Counted from the stretch's first letter, positions 26,382-36,480 are shown. The stretch is DNA of 64,000 nucleotides from Limosilactobacillus caviae (GCF_014635905.1 NZ_BMDS01000005.1:124001-188000), one strand, 5' to 3'. The notes: generated from the letters alone by a model not told the origin. Numbers and translations: made by a program.

Positions 26382-28286
26382 ATGAATCCTGGATACGAAA
26401 TTGGTCACCGATATAGGATAATTAAATCGCTGGGCGAAGGTGGAATGGCAAATGTCTACTTAGCTCATGATTTAGTATTAGATCGTGATGTTTCAGTTAA
26501 GCTTCTCCGGCTTGACTTACGAGATGATCCTAATACTAAACGGCGATTTCATCGTGAGGCGATGGCAGCCACGCAGTTAAATGATCCGCACATTGTTGGT
26601 GTTTATGATGTTGGCGAAGATCATGGACTGCAATATATGGTGATGCAGTATGTGAAAGGGACCGACTTAAAGGCATACATAAAAAAACATCATCCAATAC
26701 CGTTACCACAAGTTATTGATATTATGGAGCAGGTGCTTTCTGCTGTTGCTACAGCACACGCCCATGGTATTATCCATCGTGACCTAAAACCGCAGAATAT
26801 ATTAATTGATGAAAATAAGAATATCAAAATTACTGATTTTGGAATTGCCGTTGCCGTGTCACAGGACTCTTTAACGCAAACTAATACATTAATGGGTTCT
26901 GTACATTACTTATCACCGGAACAGGCCCGCGGAAGCATTGCAACAAAACAGTCTGATATATATTCTTTGGGAATCATCCTTTTTGAATTATTGACAGGAA
27001 AGGTGCCGTTTGAAGGCGAGACCGCAGTATCAATTGCGTTAAAACATTTCCGTGAAGAGATTCCATCAGTGCGGGAACAGAATAAGCAAATTCCCCAAGC
27101 ATTAGAAAATGTAATAATTAAGGCAACCGCTAAGGAACCTGCTAATCGATATGCTTCGGTTGACGAGATGGCTGCTGACTTAAGGACTGTTTTAGATCCG
27201 CAACGAGCTAATGAGCCACGTCTAAAGTTGCAGGAAGACGATAATGGTGAGACAAAAGTATTAGATGTTAAACATTTAAACAATGAAAGAAAACATCAAA
27301 AAAATACTGATGATCAGCAGCAAAAACAACGTCCATCAACAAAATCATGGTGGAAAAAGTACGGGATTATTAGCGGAATCGTTATTATCGTTTGCCTAAT
27401 GCTTGTCGGTGGCTGGTGGTTCTTTGTTCGACAGGTTATCATCCCAGATGTTGAGGGGATGACCATTGTCAAAGCGGAACAACGATTGCATCAACAGGAT
27501 TTGCGAATTGGTAAGATTACCCGTGTAAATAGTCAGACTGTTGATAAGAATCGTATTGTGACAACAAGCCCGCACATAAGCCATAAAGCACGAGTAAGTA
27601 CTCCCATCAACTTAACCGTAAGTACAGGGGTAAAGCAGTGGACAATGGCAGATTATGTAGGAGAAGATTATTCATCGGTAGCTGCTAATTTACGCCGCAA
27701 AGGCTTTCAAGTTCACCAAGAAAGTGTTTATTCCGATGATATTGATAAGGGACAGATAATTAAGCAAAATCATAAAAAGGGTGCAATTGTTAAAACAGCA
27801 TCTGACACAATTGTCTTTCGTGTTAGTGCAGGTAAGGAACCAATAAAAATACCTGATTTTACGAATCAAGATATTAGTGCCGTTCAACAGTTTGCAAATA
27901 AAAATAATTTACAATTAACGACACAAGAGAAAAAGTCAAAGACAATTGCGACTAACCATGTTATTAGTCAGACTCCACGAGCAGGATCGACGCTAAATCA
28001 TGGGGATACCTTGACAGTCTCGATTGCTAATTCTGGTAATCAGACGAAGACAACAAATATTCAGATCAATATTCCGTTTGATGGTAATGGTGGACAACGA
28101 GAAAACCGAGTACAAGTGTATATTCGGGACGCAAACCATAACCTAACAATGGAATATCAAGATATTACGATTAATCAGGAAACGACAATTAACGTGCCGT
28201 TTACCCTTAAACAAGGCCAAATGGGAGCCTATCGGGTTGTTCGCAACGGGCGGACAATTATGAGCGCAACAAATATTACAGGATAA
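26382..28286 (+). CDS. prkC: PASTA-domain serine/threonine protein kinase PrkC/Stk
   Basis: The 634-residue membrane kinase has an N-terminal Hanks kinase domain (12-270) with GEGGMANVYLA, the ATP lysine in VSVKLL, HRDLKPQN (D134) and DFG; one transmembrane helix near 325-347; and three extracellular PASTA domains (about 350-555) that sense muropeptides or lipid II. After them comes an extra C-terminal domain of some 80 residues (FDGNGGQRENRVQVYIRD), seen in lactobacillus kinases. It works with PrpC upstream. Confidence 0.96.
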   Translation: MNPGYEIGHRYRIIKSLGEGGMANVYLAHDLVLDRDVSVKLLRLDLRDDPNTKRRFHREAMAATQLNDPHIVGVYDVGEDHGLQYMVMQYVKGTDLKAYIKKHHPIPLPQVIDIMEQVLSAVATAHAHGIIHRDLKPQNILIDENKNIKITDFGIAVAVSQDSLTQTNTLMGSVHYLSPEQARGSIATKQSDIYSLGIILFELLTGKVPFEGETAVSIALKHFREEIPSVREQNKQIPQALENVIIKATAKEPANRYASVDEMAADLRTVLDPQRANEPRLKLQEDDNGETKVLDVKHLNNERKHQKNTDDQQQKQRPSTKSWWKKYGIISGIVIIVCLMLVGGWWFFVRQVIIPDVEGMTIVKAEQRLHQQDLRIGKITRVNSQTVDKNRIVTTSPHISHKARVSTPINLTVSTGVKQWTMADYVGEDYSSVAANLRRKGFQVHQESVYSDDIDKGQIIKQNHKKGAIVKTASDTIVFRVSAGKEPIKIPDFTNQDISAVQQFANKNNLQLTTQEKKSKTIATNHVISQTPRAGSTLNHGDTLTVSIANSGNQTKTTNIQINIPFDGNGGQRENRVQVYIRDANHNLTMEYQDITINQETTINVPFTLKQGQMGAYRVVRNGRTIMSATNITG

Positions 28287-28298
28287 TGGAGGTGCCAT

Positions 28299-29189
28299 TT
28301 GAAGAAAGGAATAATTCAACAATCGTTAAGCGGCTTTTACGATGTTTTTGCTGATGATAAAATTTATCGAACAAGAGCACGAGGCAATTTTCGACAACGG
28401 AAAATAAAGCCTGTTGTCGGTGATTACGTCGAATTTAGCGCGGAAAACCAACAAGAAGGGTATTTACTCAAAATCTTACCGCGACGAAATCAATTAGTTC
28501 GGCCGCCTGTTGCGAATGTAGATATGGCGGTTGTCGTCACTTCTGCCAAAGAACCAGCATTTTCCGCTAACTTATTAGATCGGCAGTTAATCGCACTGGA
28601 AGCACAAAAAATTACCCCTTTAATTTATTTTTCAAAAACTGATTTACTCACCACAGAGGAGTATCAGCAATTATTACCAATAGTTGAAGGATACAAAAAA
28701 ATCGGCTATCAGGTTTATGAGGATTATGATCCTTTTAATCCGCAACAGTTAGCTGCTATGATGAAAAAATTAAAAGGCAGCGTAGTAACAATGATGGGTC
28801 AAACTGGAGCAGGTAAGTCAACACTACTCAATCATTTAGCACCACAATTAAAATTGGCAACAGGCGAAATTTCGCAAGCTCTTCAGCGTGGTCGTCACAC
28901 GACAAGAAAAGTGAGTCTGTTAGATGTTAATGGGGCATTAATTGCCGATACACCAGGATTTTCATCGTATGAAACCTTTGACATGACCGTTAATGACCTA
29001 CCATTACTATTTCCTGAAATGGTAGAATTATCTGCTAATTGTAAATTTCGTGGATGCCTTCATTTAAAAGAGCCACAATGTGCTGTGAAGGAAGCGGTAA
29101 ACAATGGTATAATCATGAAGAGTCGGTATGATGATTATGTTCAGTTCCATGAATTGATTGCTAATCAAAAACCAAATTATAAGAAATGA
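28299..29189 (+). CDS. rsgA: Ribosome small-subunit maturation GTPase RsgA
   Basis: A 296-residue circularly permuted GTPase that checks late 30S assembly. It has an N-terminal OB fold, then the permuted G motifs: SKTD (G4) before GQTGAGKS (G1, 167-174) and DTPGFSS (G3), and the zinc site C248-x4-C253-x-H255-x5-C261. The start is TTG 28299, 4 nt after GGAGGTG; no ATG lies nearby in frame. In the prpC-prkC-rsgA-rpe-thiN order of Firmicutes. Confidence 0.95.
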   Translation: MKKGIIQQSLSGFYDVFADDKIYRTRARGNFRQRKIKPVVGDYVEFSAENQQEGYLLKILPRRNQLVRPPVANVDMAVVVTSAKEPAFSANLLDRQLIALEAQKITPLIYFSKTDLLTTEEYQQLLPIVEGYKKIGYQVYEDYDPFNPQQLAAMMKKLKGSVVTMMGQTGAGKSTLLNHLAPQLKLATGEISQALQRGRHTTRKVSLLDVNGALIADTPGFSSYETFDMTVNDLPLLFPEMVELSANCKFRGCLHLKEPQCAVKEAVNNGIIMKSRYDDYVQFHELIANQKPNYKK

Positions 29190-29199
29190 GGGAATTAGA

Positions 29200-29853
29200 A
29201 TGATTAAAGTTGCACCATCAATTTTAAGTGCAGATTATGTAAACTTACAAAAGGATATCGAAAAGGTAGAAAAGGCTGGTGCGCCATACCTTCACATCGA
29301 TGTTATGGACGGTACATTTGTTCCAAGTATCTCTTATGGACCAGGTTTTGTGAAAGCTATTCGTCCTATTACAAATATGGTGTTAGATGTACACTTGATG
29401 GTTGAAAGTCCAGAACACATCTTGCCAATGTTTATTGATGCTGGAGCTGACATTATTGGTGTTCAAGTCGAAGCAACCCAACATATTCATCGTGCTCTTC
29501 AGATTATTAAGAATGGCGGAGTTAAAGCTGAAGTTGTTATTAACCCTGGTACACCCGTAGCCATGATCGAACCAGTATTACACATGGTTGATCAAGTATT
29601 AGTAATGACAGTTAACCCTGGCTTTGGTGGTCAAAAGTTCTTGCCGGAAACTGTTGATAAGATTGCACAACTAAATGCAATTAAGGAAGAAAAGGGCTAT
29701 GACTTTGACATTGAAGTTGATGGCGGCGTTAACGATAAAACTGTTGCTGACTGCTACAAGGCCGGTGCTACAGTAGCAGTTGCTGGTTCTTATGTCTTTA
29801 ATGCTGAAGACCCAGCTGAACGAATTAAAGCACTTGAAGATGCGACAAAGTAA
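29200..29853 (+). CDS. rpe: Ribulose-phosphate 3-epimerase
   Basis: The 217-residue TIM-barrel enzyme interconverts ribulose-5-phosphate and xylulose-5-phosphate, here for the phosphoketolase pathway of heterofermentation. APSILSADYVNL, HIDVMDGTFVPSISYGP, DVHLMV, MTVNPGFGGQKF and EVDGGV carry the metal and phosphate ligands. ATG 29200 follows GAGGGA; the longer frame overlaps rsgA. Confidence 0.97.
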   Translation: MIKVAPSILSADYVNLQKDIEKVEKAGAPYLHIDVMDGTFVPSISYGPGFVKAIRPITNMVLDVHLMVESPEHILPMFIDAGADIIGVQVEATQHIHRALQIIKNGGVKAEVVINPGTPVAMIEPVLHMVDQVLVMTVNPGFGGQKFLPETVDKIAQLNAIKEEKGYDFDIEVDGGVNDKTVADCYKAGATVAVAGSYVFNAEDPAERIKALEDATK

Positions 29854-29869
29854 TTAGTTGCTGAGAAAT

Positions 29870-29925
29870 AAAGAAGGTCTTTGGTGTTCAGGAGATATCC
29901 GAATGCTAAAGTCTTCTTTTTTGTT
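29870..29925 (+). terminator. Terminator between rpe and thiN
   Basis: AAGAAGGTCTTTGG pairs imperfectly with CTAAAGTCTTCTT and is followed by TTTTGTTTT. The loop is long. It may attenuate rather than block, since thiN has no clear promoter of its own. Confidence 0.6.
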
Positions 29926-29958
29926 TTGACGAAGTTCTTAGTTTTAGAGGATAGAATA

Positions 29959-30612
29959 ATGCGGATAAATGTACTTGTCGGCGGTCCTGTTGAAATGGTT
30001 CCGACTGAACTCATCTTAGAGCGTAAGAATGAAAAGTGGATTGGCGTTGATCGCGGAGCAGTAAGATTATTGAAATGGGGGATTAAACCACTAATTGCAG
30101 TTGGTGATTTTGATTCAATTGATAAAGAAGAATTATTAGGGTTAGAAGATACCTTAGAAAAGATTAAGATCTATCCACCAGAGAAAGACTACACCGATAC
30201 TCAACTTGGTATGAAATTTGCTATAAATGAAAATCCTGATGAAATTAATGTCTTTGGTGCAACTGGCGGACGGTTGGATCATTTGTTGGCAAATTTATTT
30301 CTGCCCCTGCAAGAAGAATTTAAGCCTTATCTTACACGGACTAAATTTATTGATTGCCAGAATGTAGTAAGTTACTATTTACCGGGCGAATACACTATTT
30401 CAAAATTACCAGCGATGAAATATCTTGCTTTTGTTAACCTTACCCCCGTTCGCGGACTAACCCTAAAAGATGAAAAGTATCCTTTAGAAAATTGGAGCAG
30501 TCAAATTCCATTTTCCTGGACCAGCAACGAATTTACAGCTGTTAATAATCATTTTGCGTTTAGAAGTGGAGTAGTGGCTGTAATCCAATGTAACGATCCA
30601 TTAAAACAGTAA
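29959..30612 (+). CDS. thiN: Thiamine pyrophosphokinase
   Basis: The 217-residue enzyme makes thiamine diphosphate from thiamine and ATP. The family motifs GVDRGAVRLLKWGIKP, VGDFDSI, PPEKDYTDTQLG and FGATGGRLDHLLANL are intact. ATG 29959 follows AGAGGAT; an in-frame extension upstream crosses the rpe terminator and is rejected. It ends the kinase/rsgA cluster. Confidence 0.95.
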   Translation: MRINVLVGGPVEMVPTELILERKNEKWIGVDRGAVRLLKWGIKPLIAVGDFDSIDKEELLGLEDTLEKIKIYPPEKDYTDTQLGMKFAINENPDEINVFGATGGRLDHLLANLFLPLQEEFKPYLTRTKFIDCQNVVSYYLPGEYTISKLPAMKYLAFVNLTPVRGLTLKDEKYPLENWSSQIPFSWTSNEFTAVNNHFAFRSGVVAVIQCNDPLKQ

Positions 30613-30661
30613 TTTGCGGGCGTTAAAAGTGTGTCAAGGAAAATTACTTGAAAGAAAACTA

Positions 30662-30690
30662 TTGCATTGTGGTGGCGCCTATGGTAGATT
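30662..30690 (+). promoter_or_regulatory. Promoter of rpmB
   Basis: TTGCAT (30662-30667) and TAGATT (30685-30690, with TG one base before it) are 17 nt apart. A roughly 60-nt leader follows, holding a small inverted repeat around 30706-30722. Confidence 0.7.
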
Positions 30691-30759
30691 AATTAGGTGA
30701 GTTACATCGCAGTTTTGCGTAAACGAAAAAATTATGAAGCAAAGAGGAGGGTATCACCA

Positions 30760-30945
30760 ATGGCTAAAGATTTTATCAACGGTAAACGGACGCAATTTGG
30801 TAACAAGCGTTCTCACGCCCTTAACTCAAGTCGGCGTAGCTGGAAGCCTAACTTGCAAAAGGTAACCATTTTAGTTAATGGTAAGCCTAAGAAGGTTTAC
30901 GTTTCAGCACGTACACTGAAGTCAGGTAAAGTGACTCGGGTTTAA
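30760..30945 (+). CDS. rpmB: 50S ribosomal protein L28, zinc-free type
   Basis: The 61-residue bL28 begins [20 protein letters not shown] and ends [11 protein letters not shown]. The two CxxC zinc knuckles of C+ L28 are absent, so this is the zinc-independent form. GAGGAGG precedes ATG 30760. In Bacillus rpmB is divergent from yloU; here both are on the same strand. Confidence 0.97.
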
Positions 30946-30956
30946 TTAAAAATGAT

Positions 30957-30984
30957 GCCGTCCAGCTGGGCGGCTTATTTTTTA
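30957..30984 (+). terminator. Rho-independent terminator after rpmB
   Basis: GCCGTCCAG and CTGGGCGGC form a 9-bp stem with no spacer (the loop opens from the centre), followed by TTATTTTTT. Confidence 0.75.
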
Positions 30985-31055
30985 CGTAAATTAATTAACC
31001 CCATTAATCAAAATACAAAAATATGAATAGGTTACTTTTTTACTTAAATATGCTA

Positions 31056-31139
31056 TGGTATGATGGTATTGATTTAATTGTGGATATTAGTAGAAGTTAC
31101 TAAGTCCTGAGATTATCCGGCATCTGTATTAGGGCCGGC
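31056..31139 (+). promoter_or_regulatory. Extended -10 promoter and leader hairpin of yloU
   Basis: TGGTATGAT (31056-31064) is an extended -10 element. In the leader, CCGGC near 31116 pairs with GCCGG near 31133, with AAGT/ACTT flanks that could extend the stem, just before the ribosome site at 31147. This could modulate translation of yloU-fakA. Confidence 0.5.
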
Positions 31140-31161
31140 ACTTTATAAGGAGGCCATGACG

Positions 31162-31524
31162 ATGGCAGTAAAAATCAAAACTAAGTCAGGTACAATTGAC
31201 ATTGATAATGATGTGATTTCATCAGTTGTTGGTGGGGCTGCTACTGATAACTACGGTGTTGTTGGAATGGCAAGTCGAAACCCCTTGCGTGATGGGGTCA
31301 ATCAAATTCTTCGTCGTGAAAATTTTGCACGGGGAGTTGTTGTTCGGCAACAAGATAATGGAGTAGCTGTTGATGTTAATATTATCGTAGGCTATGGCAC
31401 TAAGATTTCAGAAGTATCAAAGAGTGTCCAAGCAAAGGTAAAGTATAATCTTGAAACAATGCTCGGGATCACGGCTAACTCAGTTAATGTATGTGTCCAA
31501 GGTGTTCGGACACTAGAAGATTAA
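31162..31524 (+). CDS. yloU: Asp23/Gls24 family protein YloU
   Basis: The 120-residue protein is an Asp23-domain protein (GTIDIDNDVISSVVGGAAT, GYGTKISEVSKSVQAKVK). YloU always neighbours the fatty-acid kinase gene in Firmicutes and is thought to act in envelope homeostasis. ATG 31162 is 8 nt after AAGGAGG; ATG 31156 is too close. A second Asp23 protein, YqhY, is encoded at 10739. Confidence 0.93.
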   Translation: MAVKIKTKSGTIDIDNDVISSVVGGAATDNYGVVGMASRNPLRDGVNQILRRENFARGVVVRQQDNGVAVDVNIIVGYGTKISEVSKSVQAKVKYNLETMLGITANSVNVCVQGVRTLED

Positions 31525-31549
31525 GCGAGCATTGGGGAGGAATTTCGAA

Positions 31550-33259
31550 TTGGCTGTAACAAAAATTACAAACCTTGAATTTGGCAAGATGGTCCAAGCG
31601 GCTGCAGATAAACTTGGCAAAAATGCTGAATTTATTAATTCATTAAATGTTTTTCCGGTTCCGGATGGTGATACGGGAACTAACATGACTTCTTCAATGG
31701 CTAGCGGTGCTAAGTATGAACGTAATGAAACAAGTAAAAAAGTTGGCGATCTAAGCGCAGCATTAGCAAAGGGACTACTGATGGGTGCCCGTGGGAATTC
31801 GGGGGTTATCTTATCGCAAATTTTCCGTGGCTTTGCAAAGGCAACGGAAGGCATGGACGTTTTATCAGCCGCTGATTTCGTAAATGCTTATGCTAATGGT
31901 GCTAAGACAGCATATAAAGCTGTTATGAAACCAACCGAAGGAACTATTTTAACTGTAGTTCGTGAATCTGCTCAAGAAGGTCTTAATAAGATAAAAGAAA
32001 CCGATGATCTTATTGAGATTATGCATGCAATCTATGAAGCAAGTGAAAAGGCACTAAAAAAGACTCCAGATTTATTACCTGTCTTAAAAGAAGTTGGGGT
32101 AGTTGATTCAGGTGGTCAAGGGTTAGTTTTTGTTCTACAGGCATTTGATGAAGCTTTAAGCGGCCGTGTTGATAAGAGCGAAGATTACAAGCCTGATAAT
32201 GCAGAAATTGACGAAATGGTTCATGCAATGGATCATCAAAGTGTTCAAGGCAAGCTTAATCCAGAAGATATTAAGTATACATATTGTACACAGATGTTAG
32301 TTCGGATCGGCAAAGGAAAACAGGTAACCCAAAAATTTGACTACGATACTTTTTATAACTACTTAGCTGAATTAGGAGATAGTCTACTTGTCTTGAACGA
32401 TGATCAAGTTGTACGGGTTCACGTTCATACAGAGCATCCTGGGAAAGTTTTATCTTGGGGTCAGCAATTTGGTGATTTACAGACAATTGAAATTCATAAT
32501 ATGGTATGGCAGCAAGAAGAAATTATGGAAAACGATGAAGAAAATTCAGCTGAAGAATCCCCAATTGAAAAAGCTAAGGCTGCTAATGAAGCTAAAGAGG
32601 ACCTTAAGACTGCTGTAATTGCGGTTGCCTCTGGAAAGGGTATTGCTAAATTATTAAAGAGTTTGGGAGTCACTCATATTATTACTGGTGGTCAAACAAT
32701 GAACCCAAGTACTCAGGACATTTTAGACGCAATTAATAATAGTGGCGCTAAGCAGGCAATTGTTCTTCCTAATAACGGGAATATCTTTATGACTGCTGAC
32801 CAGGCGGCAGATGTAGCCGATATCCCAACAAAGGTGGTTCATAGTAAGACGATTGCTCAGGCGATGAGTGCATTGCTTGAGTACAATCCAGAAGCATCCT
32901 TAACTGAAAATCAGACTAGTATGGAGAGTAATCTTGACGCAGTTGCTAGTGGTGCAGTTACTAACGCTGTCCGCGATACAACAATTGATGGTCGAGAAAT
33001 AAAGAAAGACGACTATATGGGAATTGTTGACGGTAAGATCGTCACTACTGACCTTAACCTTAAAGAGGCAGCAATCAAGATGGTAAAAGCCATGTTAGAT
33101 GAAGATAGTGAAATTGTGACAATTCTATATGGAGCGGATGGCGACCAGTCAACTGCCGAAGAAATCAAAGCGGCAGTTGAGGAAGTAGATGATGAATTAG
33201 ATATTCAGATTTACGATGGTGGACAACCTGTTTATCCATACCTGATTTCTGTCGAATAG
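31550..33259 (+). CDS. fakA: Fatty acid kinase subunit FakA (DhaL domain)
   Basis: The 569-residue protein (YloV) binds ATP through its N-terminal DhaL domain, where NVFPVPDGDTGTNM provides Mg-binding aspartates; middle and C-terminal domains bind FakB, which carries the fatty acid. FakAB phosphorylates exogenous fatty acids for PlsX/PlsY, and plsX lies downstream. The start is TTG 31550 (MAVTKITNLEFG), 9 nt after GGGGAGG; an earlier TTG at 31532 lies before that site. Confidence 0.93.
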   Translation: MAVTKITNLEFGKMVQAAADKLGKNAEFINSLNVFPVPDGDTGTNMTSSMASGAKYERNETSKKVGDLSAALAKGLLMGARGNSGVILSQIFRGFAKATEGMDVLSAADFVNAYANGAKTAYKAVMKPTEGTILTVVRESAQEGLNKIKETDDLIEIMHAIYEASEKALKKTPDLLPVLKEVGVVDSGGQGLVFVLQAFDEALSGRVDKSEDYKPDNAEIDEMVHAMDHQSVQGKLNPEDIKYTYCTQMLVRIGKGKQVTQKFDYDTFYNYLAELGDSLLVLNDDQVVRVHVHTEHPGKVLSWGQQFGDLQTIEIHNMVWQQEEIMENDEENSAEESPIEKAKAANEAKEDLKTAVIAVASGKGIAKLLKSLGVTHIITGGQTMNPSTQDILDAINNSGAKQAIVLPNNGNIFMTADQAADVADIPTKVVHSKTIAQAMSALLEYNPEASLTENQTSMESNLDAVASGAVTNAVRDTTIDGREIKKDDYMGIVDGKIVTTDLNLKEAAIKMVKAMLDEDSEIVTILYGADGDQSTAEEIKAAVEEVDDELDIQIYDGGQPVYPYLISVE

Positions 33260-33273
33260 AATTATATTATTTT

Positions 33274-33324
33274 ATAGGGGTGGGATAATAAAGAGCGATT
33301 GGCTTTTGATCCCACTCCTATTTT
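33274..33324 (+). terminator. Rho-independent terminator after fakA
   Basis: ATAGGGGTGGGAT (from 33274) pairs with ATCCCACTCCTAT (to about 33321) and is followed by TTT. The loop of about 20 nt is long. Confidence 0.7.
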
Positions 33325-33357
33325 GAATGCTGGCTATGTTTAAGCGAGGTGAGATAG

Positions 33358-35394
33358 GTGAGAAGCTTAGCAGATTCAGTTGCTAATTTAAAAGGTGTCG
33401 GTCCTAAACGGGTAGCTGATTTAGCAACTTTAGGCATTGATACGATTGAAGATTTATTAACTTACTATCCGACTCGGTATAACGACTTTACGCCGACAGA
33501 TATTGACAGTGCTAAGGATAAACAAAAGATAACCTTGCAGGGAGTTATTGTCTCAGAACCAATTTTAACTAGGTACGGATATCGTCGTAATCGGCTCGCT
33601 CTTCGCATGCAGGTTGGAAAAGAAGTAATTCTTGTAACATTTTTTAACCAACCTTACCTAAAAAAGCAGCTGGCATTAAACCAGCAGGTAACAGTAATGG
33701 GGAAATGGGATGCGCACCGTCGTCAGATAACAGCAAACAAACTGATTAAGGAGCAGGCGGATAATCGCAATGAATTTGGGGCAGTTTACTCGGTCAACAA
33801 ACACATCCGTCAAAATACTTTGCAGAGTTTTATCCGTCAAGCTTATGAAGAATATGCTAATATAATTCCTACTTATCTACCTGAAACACTTCGGCAACGG
33901 TATCGATTATTAGATCGCCGACAAATGATCAAAGAGATCCATTTCCCACAGACCCAAGCGACAGCAAAAGCAGCTCGCCGAACAGCCGCTTATGAAGAAT
34001 TCTTTTTGTTTCAACTGCGCCTACAAGCTATTCGCCGGGCTCATCGACAAGAAAATGGTGATCGGATTTTATACCACAATGACGAGTTAAAAGAATTTAT
34101 TGCTGGTCTCCCTTTTGAATTGACAACTGCACAAAAAAGGGTTGTTAATGAGATATGTCGAGACATGCGTCAGCCTTATCAAATGAACCGGCTTCTTCAA
34201 GGGGATGTTGGCTCTGGAAAAACAATTGTAGCGGCAATTGCCATTTATGCAGCCATTACTGCAGGCTACCAAGCGGCATTAATGGCCCCAACTGAAATTC
34301 TGGCAGGACAACATGCTGAAAAATTGGCGAAGGTTTTTGAAGGGACTCATGTTCATGTTGCATTGTTAACTGGTTCTTTAACCGCTAAGCAACACCGTGA
34401 ATTAATGACGGCAATGAAACGCGGGGACGTTAACCTAATTGTCGGAACCCATGCTTTAATTCAAGATGATGTTGAATATGCTAATCTCGGGTTAGTAATT
34501 ACTGATGAGCAGCACCGGTTTGGAGTTAACCAGCGACAGCAGCTACGAGAAAAAGGTGAGCACCCTGATGTCCTTGCAATGACAGCAACCCCGATTCCGC
34601 GAACATTAGCAATCACCAGTTATGGAGAAATGGATGTTTCAGTAATTGATGAGCTTCCAGCTGGGCGTAAACCAATTCGGACTAATTGGCTACAATCGAA
34701 CCAACATGCAGAAGCAATCCGCTTTTTACGCGAACAATTAAAAGATGGCGCGCAGGCTTATGTTGTTAGCCCGCTAATCGAAGAATCGGCAGCTTTAGAT
34801 GTCCAAAACGCCACTGACCTGTATAATCAGTTATCGGTGGATCTGGGGCCTTCTTATAAAGTTGGCTTGTTGCATGGTCGTATGGGAACCGATGAAAAAG
34901 ATGAAACAATGCGGCAATTTAAGGAAGGTAAGCTACAGGTATTGGTAGCAACAACGGTGATTGAAGTAGGAGTAGATAATCCCAATGCTACGGTAATGGT
35001 TATCTATGACGCTGATCGATTTGGCCTTGCCCAGCTTCACCAGTTACGGGGCCGGGTTGGCCGAGGGAACCGCCAAAGTTATTGTCTATTAATTGCTGAT
35101 CCTAAAACAGACGAGGGAAAAGCACGAATGAAGACGATGGTCGCTACTAATGATGGCTTTAAGGTAGCTGAGCAAGACTTGGAGCTGCGGGGATCTGGAG
35201 ACGTGCTAGGCAAAAAACAATCAGGGATGCCGGAATTTAAGGTTGGTGACCCGGTTGCTGATTTAAAAATGCTTCAAATTGCCCGTGCTGATGCCGGTAA
35301 TCTTTTAGCTACTCCTAACTGGGATGATGTTGACGAGAATCAGCCACTTGTTTTGTACCTAAAACGTCATGAATTAAAAACGCATTTTGACTGA
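33358..35394 (+). CDS. recG: ATP-dependent DNA helicase RecG
   Basis: The 678-residue branch-migration helicase rescues stalled forks. It has an N-terminal wedge/OB domain (1-230, LKGVGPKRVADLATLGI, YYPTRYNDF), Walker A GDVGSGKT (282-289), DEQHRFG, TATPIPRT and the C-terminal QLRGRVGRGNRQSYC. The start is GTG 33358 after GAGGTGAGATAG. It sits between fakA and plsX as in Bacillus. Confidence 0.96.
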   Translation: MRSLADSVANLKGVGPKRVADLATLGIDTIEDLLTYYPTRYNDFTPTDIDSAKDKQKITLQGVIVSEPILTRYGYRRNRLALRMQVGKEVILVTFFNQPYLKKQLALNQQVTVMGKWDAHRRQITANKLIKEQADNRNEFGAVYSVNKHIRQNTLQSFIRQAYEEYANIIPTYLPETLRQRYRLLDRRQMIKEIHFPQTQATAKAARRTAAYEEFFLFQLRLQAIRRAHRQENGDRILYHNDELKEFIAGLPFELTTAQKRVVNEICRDMRQPYQMNRLLQGDVGSGKTIVAAIAIYAAITAGYQAALMAPTEILAGQHAEKLAKVFEGTHVHVALLTGSLTAKQHRELMTAMKRGDVNLIVGTHALIQDDVEYANLGLVITDEQHRFGVNQRQQLREKGEHPDVLAMTATPIPRTLAITSYGEMDVSVIDELPAGRKPIRTNWLQSNQHAEAIRFLREQLKDGAQAYVVSPLIEESAALDVQNATDLYNQLSVDLGPSYKVGLLHGRMGTDEKDETMRQFKEGKLQVLVATTVIEVGVDNPNATVMVIYDADRFGLAQLHQLRGRVGRGNRQSYCLLIADPKTDEGKARMKTMVATNDGFKVAEQDLELRGSGDVLGKKQSGMPEFKVGDPVADLKMLQIARADAGNLLATPNWDDVDENQPLVLYLKRHELKTHFD

Positions 35395-35412
35395 TGTGAG
35401 GAGGATTTTTTT

Positions 35413-36444
35413 ATGAAAATTGCAGTTGATGCAATGGGTGGCGATAATGCTCCCCAAGTAATTATTGAGGGTGTTGAACAGGCACGAGATCTTTATCCTG
35501 ACCTAGAATTTGACCTTTATGGTAATCCGGATAAAGTAAAGCCATTAATAAAAAATAACGATCGCTTAAATATGATCGCTACAACTGAAGAAATTTCAAT
35601 GGGTGAAGAACCGGTTCGAGCAATTAGAAGAAAAAAGGACTCATCAATTGTTCGGGCAGCTACGGCGGTTAAAGATGGAAAAGCAGATGCGTTCTTCTCT
35701 GCAGGAAATACAGGGGCAATCTTAGCGGCTGGCTTATTTATTGTTGGGCGGATTAAGGGAATTGACCGTCCAGGGTTGACAAGTATTTTACCAATTGCCC
35801 AGCCCGGTGCTAATCGACATAACTTTGTGTACTTAGATACTGGAGCAAATGCCGAAAGTAAAGAAAAAAATCTTGAGCAATATGCTTATCTTGGCAAGTT
35901 TTATGCAGAAAATGTGCTGGGGGTTGCTAATCCACGGATCGCCTTGCTAAATAACGGAGCTGAAGAGGATAAGGGAGATAAACTACATAAAGAAGTATGG
36001 CAAATCCTTAATAGTAAAGATGATTTGAACTTTGTTGGTAATGTTGAAGCAGGCGACCTTTTATTCGGTAAGGCTGATGTTATTGTAAGTGATGGCTGGA
36101 CAGCTAATGCGGCATTAAAGGCAACAGAAGGAACCGCTAAAATGATGATGACGCTGATTAAACACGGGATTCTTCATGGTGGACTGCGGGCCAAGTTGGG
36201 TTACTTGATGTTAAAGCCAACGTTCCACCAAATTGGTCAAAAGATGAGTGCTTCAACATATGGAGGAGCCGTTCTTCTAGGCTTAAAAGCACCAGTTGTA
36301 AAGACGCATGGTTCATCGGATGCATTGGCGGTAAAGAATACTATTAGTCAAATTAGAACGATGCTGAAAACCGGTGTAATTGAAAAAACAGTTGAATTTT
36401 TTGATAATACTGAAAATCTAGACAACTCTAACAAAAACGAATAG
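35413..36444 (+). CDS. plsX: Phosphate acyltransferase PlsX
   Basis: The 343-residue enzyme makes acyl-phosphate from acyl-ACP for phospholipid synthesis. IAVDAMGGDNAPQVIIEGV at the start, FFSAGNTGAILA, and SDGWTANAALKATEGTA are the family motifs. AGGAGG precedes ATG 35413. With acpP downstream and fakA upstream it forms a fatty-acid use cluster. Confidence 0.97.
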   Translation: MKIAVDAMGGDNAPQVIIEGVEQARDLYPDLEFDLYGNPDKVKPLIKNNDRLNMIATTEEISMGEEPVRAIRRKKDSSIVRAATAVKDGKADAFFSAGNTGAILAAGLFIVGRIKGIDRPGLTSILPIAQPGANRHNFVYLDTGANAESKEKNLEQYAYLGKFYAENVLGVANPRIALLNNGAEEDKGDKLHKEVWQILNSKDDLNFVGNVEAGDLLFGKADVIVSDGWTANAALKATEGTAKMMMTLIKHGILHGGLRAKLGYLMLKPTFHQIGQKMSASTYGGAVLLGLKAPVVKTHGSSDALAVKNTISQIRTMLKTGVIEKTVEFFDNTENLDNSNKNE

Positions 36445-36480
36445 AATAAGTAGCGAACTAGTAAAGAGAGGTTAATAATA

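Noticed and set aside
31162-31524. yloU and yqhY as a recent duplication
   Set aside because: Both are Asp23-domain genes but in their own conserved neighbourhoods across Firmicutes, so the split is old.
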